64,000 nt of DNA, taken from Haloferula luteola. Its GTDB lineage: Bacteria; Verrucomicrobiota; Verrucomicrobiia; Verrucomicrobiales; Akkermansiaceae. Location: positions 178,874 to 242,873 of the forward strand of contig NZ_JACHFD010000005.1 of assembly GCF_014201715.1 (NCBI RefSeq), written 5' to 3'. The notes under the pieces were generated by a model. The model made no database searches. It saw only the letters and a program-made list of their open reading frames with translations, and was not told the DNA's origin. This document shows positions 34,587 through 42,905 of the stretch, piece by piece; position 1 is the first letter of the stretch, and every line of letters begins with the position of its first letter. Both the position numbers and the translations under genes were made by a program.

Positions 34587-34754
34587 TCTGGGGTAGGTTG
34601 GTTGGCTTTTCATCGAAGGTATCCGCGTCAAAAACGCGAAAGCACCCTCCATGGTTGACGTTATAGAAAGCGTTTCTTGTGGGGTGGGGTCAATCAAAAG
34701 AAACGTATCTTGTGACAGCGTACTGGGATCCCTAGGTGCCCGTATCACTTGGGC
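34587..34754. promoter_or_regulatory. upstream region of second PEP-CTERM gene with direct repeats
   Basis: This gene-free stretch holds an 11-base direct repeat, CGTTTCTTGTG at 34671-34681 and CGTATCTTGTG at 34704-34714 (10 of 11 identical, 33 bases apart), and a small hairpin CGCGT/ACGCG at 34624-34638. It is AT-richer than its surroundings. The repeats could be binding sites for a regulator of the PEP-CTERM gene, which reads away to the left. Confidence 0.4.
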
Positions 34755-34985
34755 TCAGAGAATCTGATCGCGAAGCGAAGCCCGAAGAGAACTAGGGAAG
34801 TTGGGCTTGAAGTGGAGCGTTCGTTGGGGGGTGATCCAGAACCCAGTGTGGGATGGCAGCTCCACGGTATTCATCAAATCTCGAATCGCCTGAAGCCGGG
34901 AAGGGCTGAAATGCCCCTTCCGGACTTTGAGCTGCCCGGCGCGGATTTCAATCCACTCGGCAGCGTGACGTTCAAGGTGATGCAT
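34755..34985 (-). CDS. small hypothetical protein (possibly DUF3634-like)
   Basis: A 76-residue frame follows dxs on the same strand. It reads like a real protein: an amphipathic start MHHLERHAAEWIEIRAGQ, then LKVRKGHFSPSRLQAIRDL, then RTLHFKPNFPSSLRASLRDQ. The pattern G-x-L-x-V-x-x-G-x-x-x-x-x-x-L-x-x-I-R-D resembles DUF3634-type small proteins as I remember them, but those usually begin with a membrane helix, which is absent here. The start is uncertain; a TTG at 35021 is a possible alternative. The plus strand is also open here with less protein-like content. Confidence 0.42.
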   Translation of the reverse strand: MHHLERHAAEWIEIRAGQLKVRKGHFSPSRLQAIRDLMNTVELPSHTGFWITPQRTLHFKPNFPSSLRASLRDQIL

Positions 34986-35043
34986 GCCGATCCAAGAAAA
35001 GAATCGGCCATCAGGAGGCAAGGGCGAAGTGCCGTAGAGCGAT

Positions 35044-36936
35044 TCAGAGGTGCTTGTCGATCTTCTCCAATGCGGCTTCGACGGTGAGGCCGTGCTTGGC
35101 ACGCAGGATGTCAATCTTGCCATGTTCGATCCATTCGTCAGGCCAGCCGATGCGAACGACCGGGGTGGCGACGCCAGCGTCGTGGAGATGTTCGATGACG
35201 CTGCTGCCAAAACCACCGACGAGCACGTGGTCTTCGAAGGTGCAGACGACCTTGGCTTGGCGGGCGACGCGTTCGATCAGGTCTCCATCGAGAGGTTTGA
35301 TGAAGCGAGGATTGACGAGGGAAACGGAGAGTCCTCGAGCTTCGAGGCGGGCTTTGGTTTCCTCGGCCATGGAAAACAGGGTGCCTAGGCCGATGAGGGC
35401 GACATCGGTTCCTTCGGAAATCCACTCACCCTTGCCGAGCTCGATGGGCTCGCAAGGGCCATCGACGGGAGTGCCGGCGATCGGGCCGCGAGGGTAGCGG
35501 ATGGCGGTGGGACCATCATCGTAGACCGCCATCCATTTCAGCATGGCGACGAATTCGGCCTCGTCCTTCGGCTGCATGTGAATGAGCCCGGGAACGATGC
35601 GCAGATAGCCAATGTCGAACAGTCCGTGGTGGGTAGGACCATCATCGCCGGATAGGCTGCCGCGGTCCATGCAGAGACGCACGGGAAGGTTCTGCAGGGC
35701 AATGTCATGAAGGATCATGTCATAGGCGCGCTGCATGAAGGTGGAGTAGATCGCCAGGAAGGGCCGGATGCCTTTGGTGGCCAGACCACTGGCGAACAGG
35801 GCGGCATGTTCTTCCGCAATCCCGACATCGAAGTAGCGCTCCGGGATCTCATTTTTGAAGATCTCGAGCTTGGTTCCCCCGGGCATGGCGCCGGTGATGG
35901 CGACGATTTTTTCGTCCTCCTTGGCGAGATCGGTCACGGTGCGGCCGAAGATGTCCGAGGCGGTGGGGGTGGAAGATACGTCAGTGGATCCGTCCTCGAT
36001 TTTGTAGGTACCGAGGCCGTGGAATTTGCCTGGGTTGTCGATGGCGGGTTGATAACCGCGGCCTTTTTCGGTGATCACATGGAGGACTACCGGCTCGTTG
36101 AGAGTCTTGAGGTAGTCGAAAGTTTTGACCAGAAGGGGAAGGTCGTGGCCATCGATGGGGCCGAAGTAACGAATGCCGAATTTCTCAAAAAGAACATTCG
36201 GGAACAGGAGGTTCTTGGCGCCTTCTTCGACCTTGTGGGCCAGATTGCGGGCGGCCTTGCCGGCAAGCCTTTCGACGAATTCGGCGGCAGCATTGCGCAC
36301 CGAGGAGTAGGTCGAGTGAGTCTGAAGGGCATTGAAGTATCGGGCGATGGCACCGACGTTCTTGTCGATCGACCATTCATTGTCGTTGAGAACGACGATG
36401 AACTTCTTGGTGGTCTCCGCGATGTTATTGAGCGCCTCGAGAGTGGGTCCGCAGGTGAAGGCCGCGTCGCCGGCAAGGGCGACGACCTGGCAATCTTCGT
36501 GGGTGAGGTCGCGAGCTGCGGCCATGCCGAGAGCGGCAGAAAGGGCTGTGCCTGCGTGTCCAGCACCGTAGCAGTCATGTTCAGACTCACTGCGCAGGAG
36601 GAAGCCATTGAGGCCCTCGTAGGTGCGGATGGTGTGAATGCGCTCCGCTCGGCCGGTCAGCATCTTGTGGACATAGCCTTGGTGGGCCACGTCGAAAACG
36701 AAGTGGTCCTTGGGCGTGGAGAAGACGCGGTGGAGGGCGATGGTCAGCTCAACGACTCCGAGGTTCGGTCCGAGGTGTCCGCCCGTTTTGGAGAGATTCG
36801 TGATGAGGGCATCACGGATCTCCTGTGCCAACTTGGGCAGATCGGATTCAGGGAGCGCCTTGAGATCCTCCGGAGAGTGCAGGTTGGCGAGAAGGGTGCC
36901 GAGGTGAGGAGGCTCAGAAGAGGCGGATGTCGTCAT
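35044..36936 (-). CDS. dxs: 1-deoxy-D-xylulose-5-phosphate synthase
   Basis: DXS condenses pyruvate and glyceraldehyde-3-phosphate with thiamine diphosphate, starting the MEP isoprenoid pathway. The 630-residue length is normal. Family features are GGHLGPNLGVVELTIALH, FDVAHQGYVHKMLTGR, FGPIDGHD, DVGIAEEHAALFASGLA and GPTHHG. Two motifs depart from the textbook form: the ThDP/Mg motif reads GDAAFTCG rather than GDGxxTxG, and the substrate loop reads DRGSLSGDDG instead of DRAGxVGxDG. Both keep the aspartate and arginine expected to act. It overlaps xseB by 23 bases, so the two genes are co-expressed. Confidence 0.94.
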   Translation of the reverse strand: MTTSASSEPPHLGTLLANLHSPEDLKALPESDLPKLAQEIRDALITNLSKTGGHLGPNLGVVELTIALHRVFSTPKDHFVFDVAHQGYVHKMLTGRAERIHTIRTYEGLNGFLLRSESEHDCYGAGHAGTALSAALGMAAARDLTHEDCQVVALAGDAAFTCGPTLEALNNIAETTKKFIVVLNDNEWSIDKNVGAIARYFNALQTHSTYSSVRNAAAEFVERLAGKAARNLAHKVEEGAKNLLFPNVLFEKFGIRYFGPIDGHDLPLLVKTFDYLKTLNEPVVLHVITEKGRGYQPAIDNPGKFHGLGTYKIEDGSTDVSSTPTASDIFGRTVTDLAKEDEKIVAITGAMPGGTKLEIFKNEIPERYFDVGIAEEHAALFASGLATKGIRPFLAIYSTFMQRAYDMILHDIALQNLPVRLCMDRGSLSGDDGPTHHGLFDIGYLRIVPGLIHMQPKDEAEFVAMLKWMAVYDDGPTAIRYPRGPIAGTPVDGPCEPIELGKGEWISEGTDVALIGLGTLFSMAEETKARLEARGLSVSLVNPRFIKPLDGDLIERVARQAKVVCTFEDHVLVGGFGSSVIEHLHDAGVATPVVRIGWPDEWIEHGKIDILRAKHGLTVEAALEKIDKHL

Positions 36937-37213
36937 CGGGATCGTCGTCGGACGATTCGTTGGTCACGTCTTCGTCCGGGGTCAAGGGGTTTGAAGCTTG
37001 TTGGCTGATGGTTTGGAGTCGTTCCCGAGCACCTTGCAGCACCGTTTGGCAGCGGTCGAGGAGCTTCACGCCCTTCTCGTAACGCGAAACCAGTTGTTCC
37101 AGTGGGAGTTGTTCCTCCTCCATGGATTGAACGATGGCCTCAAGCTCACTGAGTGCGTCCTCGAAGGAGGGTTCAGAGAGATTTTCCGGCTCTGCTTTTT
37201 TCCGGGCAGGCAT
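36914..37213 (-). CDS. xseB: exodeoxyribonuclease VII small subunit
   Basis: XseB binds XseA to form exonuclease VII, which degrades single-stranded DNA. The 99-residue product contains the short family core FEDALSELEAIVQSMEEEQL followed by a second helix LVSRYEKGVKLLDRCQTVLQ, and an acidic low-complexity tail of about 30 residues. The xseB-dxs gene order is common in bacteria. The start overlaps the stop of the GT39-like gene by one base and its end overlaps dxs. Confidence 0.87.
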   Translation of the reverse strand: MPARKKAEPENLSEPSFEDALSELEAIVQSMEEEQLPLEQLVSRYEKGVKLLDRCQTVLQGARERLQTISQQASNPLTPDEDVTNESSDDDPDDDIRLF

Positions 37214-39048
37214 CAGTTGTCGAGGGTGTCGTCGGAAATCCGCTTTTCGCTGTAGTAGATGATATTTTGGCCGAGGAGGGGATAGCGAATGGGGAAGCGC
37301 TTGGCGAAATCGGCCATGGTGGGGGCCTTGTCGTAAAGCGGGAACCCGACTTGGGATTTGGTGGCACCGGTGATTGAGGCGACGGTTCCGTCGAGGATCA
37401 GTGGGGCGAAATCTTCGTTGTCGGAGACGATCGTGCTCACGTTGCCCTGGTTGCGAGAGGAGGGGGTGATGAGGACTCCGGTGAATTGGTTGCCTTGGTC
37501 ATTGGCCTTCTGTTCGAGTTGATCGAAGTCGGCCATGGTTTTGGGCAACCAGAGGGAATGGACGTCGGCATACCAAGCCACCGCCCAGGGTTGGTCGGAG
37601 ACCACGACCTCGGTGGAGGTGGGGCTCTTGTCGACCCAGGTGGCCAAACCTCGGTTGAGGATCAGGGGGTAGTAGGGAGGCCATTGAGGCCATCCGCCTT
37701 TATCGGAGAACAGGAGGAAAAGTTTCACGTCGCGAGGGAGCGACAGAAGCAAGGGTGCTGCGGAGAGCACCACGACGGCATAGTAGTGCGCGTTGCGGAG
37801 ATACGGGGTGTTGTTCACCGCGGGGAGGCGGCTCCAAAGAATGGAGAGAAAGGCCAACCCGTAGGCTGCCATGATCGGGGCAAAGAGGAGGTGGATTTGG
37901 TTGGAGTGAAGAGTCACCCGGCTGTCGATTCCGAAGACGGCCATGCCAATGGCACCAAACAACCACATGATGGCGATCAGCCAGCGGAATCGAGCAATGG
38001 CAGGGCGCTTGAACGGGTGGAGAAGGGCGATGAAGAAGATGGGTGCCGCGAGGATGCCCCCGAGGAAGGGGATCAAATCGGTGACCTGAACCAGGGTGGT
38101 GGCAAAGATTTTCAGCAACAACCCGTCGAGAACGAGGGGAGTGGAGCTGAGATCGAGGGTCCGCATCACGGCGGATTCCGAGCCGGAAGAAAGTCCATTG
38201 TAGAAGACGAATCGTGCCACTCCGAACGGCTGGCCAGTCACTTGAGCCATGCGGATCAAGGGATAAGCGATGACGGCGAGAAGGATAGCAAGGGAGGACA
38301 AGGCGATCACCCCGCGTGGGCGGAATGCAACAGCGGCGAAGATCAGGTAGCCGAAGAAGACCCAAGCCGTGATCCAGTGGGCGAGGACCATGAGGGAGAA
38401 GAACAGAGCCGCGAGGAGGGGCTGCACGTAGTTGGTTTTTCCTTCCTCCTGTTCTTCAATGGCGCGGTAGGCAAAATAGACCCCGCAGGTGAAGAGAAGA
38501 AGGAGGAGCATCTGCGGCAGGCCACTCTGGGAGAATTTCCAGAACATGTCGGAAAACAACATCAGCACCGCCGTGAATCCGGCGATTTTGCCATCGAAGA
38601 TGCGACTGACCAAGAGGAAGGTCACGCCGATGGCCATCAAAAAGAAGAGCGTAGAAACGACCGCGACCACCCGGTCCAATTCATAGACGAGTTCGGTGGC
38701 GGGAATGGTCCATTTCTCCGGCTGATCGGCGCCGACGAGCTTGAACACCGCCCCCAGAATCATGGGGTTGAGGGGGGATTGGTAGGTGTCCTTGAGGGTG
38801 ACGAGGGAGACGGCCCCGCCTTCGTGCGATTCGGCGAGGTGGAGTTCGAGGGGGCGGATCACCTTGGTGGTGAGGCCTTCGCCACGGGAAATTTGCCGAG
38901 CGAGTTGGGCCTGATCCATGGCTTCGGGAGTGCTGAGGCCGCGGAAGATCACGAAGATGTGAATCAAAGCGAGGGCGATCAGGCACACGAAGAAGACGGC
39001 ACGGCGTACCACGGTGGCCGGGTCGAAAGTCGAAGAGGGGTCGCTCAT
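37213..39048 (-). CDS. polytopic membrane glycosyltransferase-like protein (GT39/ArnT type)
   Basis: The 611-residue protein has an N-terminal membrane helix, a periplasmic loop with ARQISRGEGLTTKVIRP (a D/E-containing first loop typical of GT-C enzymes), and about ten further helices to residue 440, then a soluble C-terminal domain. This layout fits a lipid-linked-sugar glycosyltransferase of the GT39/PMT-2 or ArnT class, but no specific donor or acceptor can be named. It is translationally coupled to xseB downstream. It lies 30 bases after the NtrC-type regulator gene on the same strand. Confidence 0.68.
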   Translation of the reverse strand: MSDPSSTFDPATVVRRAVFFVCLIALALIHIFVIFRGLSTPEAMDQAQLARQISRGEGLTTKVIRPLELHLAESHEGGAVSLVTLKDTYQSPLNPMILGAVFKLVGADQPEKWTIPATELVYELDRVVAVVSTLFFLMAIGVTFLLVSRIFDGKIAGFTAVLMLFSDMFWKFSQSGLPQMLLLLLFTCGVYFAYRAIEEQEEGKTNYVQPLLAALFFSLMVLAHWITAWVFFGYLIFAAVAFRPRGVIALSSLAILLAVIAYPLIRMAQVTGQPFGVARFVFYNGLSSGSESAVMRTLDLSSTPLVLDGLLLKIFATTLVQVTDLIPFLGGILAAPIFFIALLHPFKRPAIARFRWLIAIMWLFGAIGMAVFGIDSRVTLHSNQIHLLFAPIMAAYGLAFLSILWSRLPAVNNTPYLRNAHYYAVVVLSAAPLLLSLPRDVKLFLLFSDKGGWPQWPPYYPLILNRGLATWVDKSPTSTEVVVSDQPWAVAWYADVHSLWLPKTMADFDQLEQKANDQGNQFTGVLITPSSRNQGNVSTIVSDNEDFAPLILDGTVASITGATKSQVGFPLYDKAPTMADFAKRFPIRYPLLGQNIIYYSEKRISDDTLDN

Positions 39049-39078
39049 GAGTGATGAAAAAAGTCGGGAGAAGTGGAA

Positions 39079-40452
39079 TCAGAGCCCCATTTCCTTGAGC
39101 TTGCGCTGAAGGGTGCGGCGACTGATGCCAAGAAGCTCGGCGGCCCGGGTGCGGTTGTCCTCGGCCTCGGCCAAGGCGGCCCGGATCGTCTGAGCTTCGA
39201 GGGCATGCAAGTTGAATTCCCGGGGAGCGGCAAGGTGGATTTTGCCGGGAAGGTCTCCGCTGGCAGGTGGAGGGGGCGGGGGCTCCCGCAGGAGGCTGGA
39301 AGGGAGGTGCTTGAGGTCGATGACGGGATCGTTGGACATGACGACTCCGTGTTCGATGGCGGTGCGCAGTTCACGGACGTTTCCCGGCCACGGATAGTGG
39401 CGGAGGGCGGCCATGGCGGCATCGGACAAGGGTTTGACGGGGCGTCCGTTTTCTTCGGCGAATTCTTTGAGAAATCGGCCTGCGAGGAGCACCACATCCT
39501 CCGCGCGCTGCCGCAGGGGGGGCATTTCGATGCGCACCACATTGAGTCGGAAGAAGAGGTCTTCGCGAAAGTCTCCGGAAGCAACGAGAGCGGCGAGATC
39601 TTTGTTGGTGGCGGCGACGACCCGTACATCCACCTTGATGGTGGAATTGGAGCCGACGCGTTCGATAGTTCTTTCGGAGAGGGCGCGGAGGAGTTTGACC
39701 TGAGTGGAGGCGTCGATTTCGCCGATTTCATCGAGGAATAAGGTGCCTCCGTCGGCTTGTTCGAAACGGCCGATGCGGCGTTGAGCAGCTCCGGTGAAGG
39801 CTCCCTTTTCGTGACCGAAAAGCTCGGATTCGAGGAGCTGGGGGGAGAGTGCGGCGCAGTGGACGATGACGAGTTTGTCTGCCGGCCGTCCTGAAAGGCT
39901 ATGGACGGCGTGGGCAACGACTTCCTTGCCGGTGCCGCTTTCGCCTTCAATGAGGACGGTGGCCCGGGTCGGGGCGACCTGTTTCACGGTTTCGACGACG
40001 CGGCGGATGGCCGGAGATTTTCCAACGAGTCGTCCGAGGCCTGCGGGATCAGGGACTTGCTGGCGGAGTTGCTGGTTTTCGACTTCGAGGCGCTGATTGC
40101 GGAGGGCTCGCTTGAGGAGCATTTCCACCTCGTCGAGGTTGAGGGGCTTGGTGACGAAGTGCCAGGCGCCGCGGCGCATGGCTTCGACGGCTGTGTCTAC
40201 CGAGCCATAGGCGGTCATCATGATCGCGACCGGGGGCTGGGGTAGGGCAAGGGCATCGTCGAGGATTTCCATGCCGGAGTCGCCGCCGAGGCGAAGGTCG
40301 GTGAGCAGGAGGTCCGGGGTATCGGCCTTGAGAATGGCTTTGGCCTCCTCGCGGTTGGAGGCGACGATGACGTCGAATTCCTCTTCCAGGGCGGCACGGA
40401 GGCCGTCTCGGGTGGCTTTTTCGTCGTCGACGATCAGAAGCGTGGGGGTCAT
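39079..40452 (-). CDS. NtrC-family sigma-54-dependent response regulator
   Basis: The 457-residue protein has a receiver domain with phosphorylation site D52 (LLLTDLRLGG), an AAA+ domain with Walker A GESGTGKE (170-177) and the sigma-54-contacting GAFTGA loop (217-222), and a C-terminal Fis-type helix-turn-helix (RAAELLGISRRTLQRKL). It should activate sigma-54 promoters when phosphorylated by the kinase just upstream. The start was set at ATG 40452 before MTPTLLIVDD; the open frame upstream is not conserved. Confidence 0.94.
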   Translation of the reverse strand: MTPTLLIVDDEKATRDGLRAALEEEFDVIVASNREEAKAILKADTPDLLLTDLRLGGDSGMEILDDALALPQPPVAIMMTAYGSVDTAVEAMRRGAWHFVTKPLNLDEVEMLLKRALRNQRLEVENQQLRQQVPDPAGLGRLVGKSPAIRRVVETVKQVAPTRATVLIEGESGTGKEVVAHAVHSLSGRPADKLVIVHCAALSPQLLESELFGHEKGAFTGAAQRRIGRFEQADGGTLFLDEIGEIDASTQVKLLRALSERTIERVGSNSTIKVDVRVVAATNKDLAALVASGDFREDLFFRLNVVRIEMPPLRQRAEDVVLLAGRFLKEFAEENGRPVKPLSDAAMAALRHYPWPGNVRELRTAIEHGVVMSNDPVIDLKHLPSSLLREPPPPPPASGDLPGKIHLAAPREFNLHALEAQTIRAALAEAEDNRTRAAELLGISRRTLQRKLKEMGL

Positions 40453-40520
40453 GGCGGAGGGTTGCGCAGGATGGCGCGAGCAAGAGGTGATGAGGTGCCG
40501 GTCTCTCGGTGGGCGGAGAT

Positions 40521-41690
40521 TCAATCGATGTCGATGATCCCGGTGGTGTCCTCGAGGAGGCGAACGGGGCGGGGCCCGCGTGGGAGGTGGATGGAAATGG
40601 TGGTGCCGACGTCCGGCTCGGATTCGATTTCGATTTCACCGCCATGGCTGCGCACGACCCGCCGGACGATCAGGAGTCCGAGCCCCGTTCCCGATTGTTT
40701 GGTGGTTTGGTAGGGTTCGAACAGCGAGCCCATTTGTTCCGGGGAGATGCCACTTCCGTTGTCGATGAATGAGATACGGGATTCGTAGTCATTGGCGAAG
40801 GTGGCGATGCGAATGTGCCCGTTTTTGCCGCGGATCGCCTGATAGGCATTGCGGAGAAGGTTGTAGAAAACTTGCTGGAATTGGGAGGGATCGATTTCGA
40901 GGCGTGGAAAATCGGAAGCGAGATCGAGCTCAACGGCGATGCCACGAGAGGCGAGTTCGGGTTCCAGGAGCCGGAGGGTTTCGTGGAGGAGGGCGAGGGT
41001 ATCCGTGGATTCGCGGTGGGGAGTGCTCGGTCGAATCGCCTCCAAGAATTGTCGCAAAATGGTATCGAGGCGCTGGATTTCTCGGCGGGCGGTATCGAGA
41101 TGCTCTTCGAGGGGGGCGCGATCTCCTGGGGGGAGTTTGCGGAGCTTCCGGGCGAGCAGTTGGAGATGGATGTCGAGCGAGTTGAGGGGGTTGCCAATTT
41201 CATGGGCGACCCCGGCAGCAAGCAGGGTGAGGGCATTGAGTCGTTCGCTCTCAAGGGTGTCTTCCGCTTCACGGCGGGTCGCGGTCTGGTCGCGGACGAG
41301 CATGACCCAGCCGAAGGAGCCTGTCCCTTTGGGGGTGGCGATCGGGGAGAGGTAGAAATTGAGGTAGCGGTTTTCGGGATAGAAGACTTCGAGGTCTCGG
41401 GAAACGGTCTTCCCGGGTTTGGCGAGGGTGGAAAAGTCGAGCCCGGGAACGCGACGTTGCAAGGACTGTCCAATCACCTCGTCGTCGAGGCCGAAGAATT
41501 TTTGGGCGGCACCATTGATGAAGGTGACCAAGCCATCCTCGTCGAGGACGATGACTCCTTCGTGGAGGGCCTCGAAGACTTGTTCAAGGAAGCCTTTTTC
41601 CCGAATCAGGCGGGATAGCAGTTGCTGCGCCTCGATGGGGTCGATGCGGTCAAGGCGGGCCAGGAGCTTTTCAAGGAAGCCGGATTTCAA
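40521..41690 (-). CDS. soluble PAS-containing sensor histidine kinase (NtrB-like)
   Basis: The 389-residue kinase has no membrane segment. It consists of a PAS domain (about 35-145), an H-box with H163 (GVAHEIGNPLNSL), and a catalytic domain with N-box LLRNAYQAI, DNGSGISPE and GTGLGLLIV. The layout is NtrB-like and it is the obvious partner of the downstream NtrC-type regulator. The intracellular PAS suggests sensing of a cytoplasmic or redox cue. The first codons lie 42 bases from the divergent cutA start. Confidence 0.93.
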   Translation of the reverse strand: MKSGFLEKLLARLDRIDPIEAQQLLSRLIREKGFLEQVFEALHEGVIVLDEDGLVTFINGAAQKFFGLDDEVIGQSLQRRVPGLDFSTLAKPGKTVSRDLEVFYPENRYLNFYLSPIATPKGTGSFGWVMLVRDQTATRREAEDTLESERLNALTLLAAGVAHEIGNPLNSLDIHLQLLARKLRKLPPGDRAPLEEHLDTARREIQRLDTILRQFLEAIRPSTPHRESTDTLALLHETLRLLEPELASRGIAVELDLASDFPRLEIDPSQFQQVFYNLLRNAYQAIRGKNGHIRIATFANDYESRISFIDNGSGISPEQMGSLFEPYQTTKQSGTGLGLLIVRRVVRSHGGEIEIESEPDVGTTISIHLPRGPRPVRLLEDTTGIIDID

Positions 41691-41732
41691 CTCGAAGTTG
41701 GACGTTTCAAGTTTTCAGGTTCAAGTCACCTC

Positions 41733-42050
41733 ATGACTGAGGTTCTTGTGGTGCTTTGTACCTTTCCCCATGGGGAATCGGCGCGACAGATTGGCGCGGC
41801 TCTGGTGGAAAAGCAAGTGGCCGCCTGTGTCAACCTGCTGCCCGTGGTGATGTCGATCTACCAGTGGGAGGGAAAAACCTGCGAAGAGGCGGAGGTGCTG
41901 GCAGTGATCAAGACGACTCGGGCCGCCTATCCGGAGTTGCAGGCGGCGCTGCTGGCGGTCCATCCCTATGAGACTCCCGAAGTAGTGGCACTGCCAGTCG
42001 TGGATGGGTCGCCGGGGTATTTGGAATGGGTGATGGGGATCAACCGGTGA
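41733..42050 (+). CDS. cutA: divalent-cation tolerance protein CutA
   Basis: The 105-residue protein matches CutA1: VLCTFPHGESARQIGAALVEKQVAACVNLLPV, IYQWEGKTCEEAEVLAVIKTT shown here as separate stretches, and the C-terminal HPYETPEVVALPV. CutA1 proteins are stable trimers linked to copper and divalent cation tolerance, though their physiological role is debated. It diverges from the NtrB-like kinase. Its last 11 bases overlap the convergent acylphosphatase gene. Confidence 0.94.
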   Translation: MTEVLVVLCTFPHGESARQIGAALVEKQVAACVNLLPVVMSIYQWEGKTCEEAEVLAVIKTTRAAYPELQAALLAVHPYETPEVVALPVVDGSPGYLEWVMGINR

Positions 42051-42315
42051 TCGAGAAGCCTTTCACTCCTTCCAGTGGAGGGATGTTTTTGACGTGCATG
42101 CCCTTGATGTTGTGTGCCATTGGGCTTTCTTCTGCGATTTCTTGGATGAAATCTTCGACTTCACCGGATTCTCCCATGACTTCGAGTTCCACGGTGCCCT
42201 CGGGGAGATTTCGCACGGTGCCGACGACTTCGAAGCCTTTGGCGAGATCCTTGCAGGTATAGCGGAAGCCGACGCCTTGGACGCGGCCTTCAAAGGTGAC
42301 TCGGCGAGCGATCAT
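42040..42315 (-). CDS. acyP: acylphosphatase
   Basis: The 91-residue protein has the acylphosphatase signature: the phosphate loop and catalytic Arg in GRVQGVGFRYTCKDLA, then GTVRNLPEGTVELEVMG with the catalytic Asn. It hydrolyses acyl phosphates such as carbamoyl or acetyl phosphate. The start was placed at ATG 42315, which overlaps the marC stop (ATGA); the frame upstream is Pro/His-rich and not conserved. Confidence 0.93.
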   Translation of the reverse strand: MIARRVTFEGRVQGVGFRYTCKDLAKGFEVVGTVRNLPEGTVELEVMGESGEVEDFIQEIAEESPMAHNIKGMHVKNIPPLEGVKGFSITG

Positions 42316-42905
42316 GAAAGGAGGGTGGATTGGTATTGGGCCATGCCGTTGAGGAACATTTGCACGGCAATCAGGATGAGGAGGAGGCCCATCAGGCGTT
42401 CGAGGGCACGAGTGCCCTTTTTTCCGAGAAAGCGCATGAGGGTGGGTGAAAGGAGGAGAATGACTGACGAGGCGAGCCAAGCAAGCCCGAGAGCGAGGGC
42501 GATGGCGGGGAGGTCGTCCGGATGCTTGGAGGTGGTGAGAAGGAGGAGCGCAATGGCGGAGGGACCGGCGAACATCGGGACGGCCATGGGGACGATGAAC
42601 GGTTCCTCATCTTCCTCTTCATGAAGCAGGCTGCGCGCCGGGAACAGCATGCCGAGGGCAATGAGGAAGAGAATGATGCCGCCGGAGATACTCAGGGTGG
42701 CAGGGTGAAGACCGAGAAAGCTCAGAAGGTGCCGACCAAGCAGCAGAAATAACACCATCACGCCCAGCGCGATCAGCATTTCCCGCACGAGGACAGGACG
42801 CCGCCGGTGCTCGGGAAGCTTGGACAGAAGGGAATGGAAGACCGCGACATTGCCAAAGGGATCGAATACCAAAAAGAACGTGGCGGCGAGGGACAGGAGA
42901 TTCAT
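42312..42905 (-). CDS. MarC-family integral membrane protein
   Basis: The 197-residue protein has about six membrane helices in the MarC/UPF0056 pattern: the opening FFLVFDPFGNVAVF, ISGGIILFLIALGML, and VPMAVPMFAGPSAIALLLL. The biochemical function of the family is unknown. It overlaps genes on both sides by ATGA (upstream the 423-residue protein, downstream acyP), so it is part of a three- or four-gene minus-strand unit. Confidence 0.88.
   Translation of the reverse strand: MNLLSLAATFFLVFDPFGNVAVFHSLLSKLPEHRRRPVLVREMLIALGVMVLFLLLGRHLLSFLGLHPATLSISGGIILFLIALGMLFPARSLLHEEEDEEPFIVPMAVPMFAGPSAIALLLLTTSKHPDDLPAIALALGLAWLASSVILLLSPTLMRFLGKKGTRALERLMGLLLILIAVQMFLNGMAQYQSTLLS

Noticed and set aside
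35707..37008. 433-codon plus-strand open frame opposite dxs and xseB
   Set aside because: It is antisense to two certain genes, with low-complexity composition.
37486..39054. 522-codon plus-strand open frame opposite the GT39-like gene
   Set aside because: It is antisense to a clear membrane protein. The His/Glu/Asp-rich translation is the complement of hydrophobic codons.
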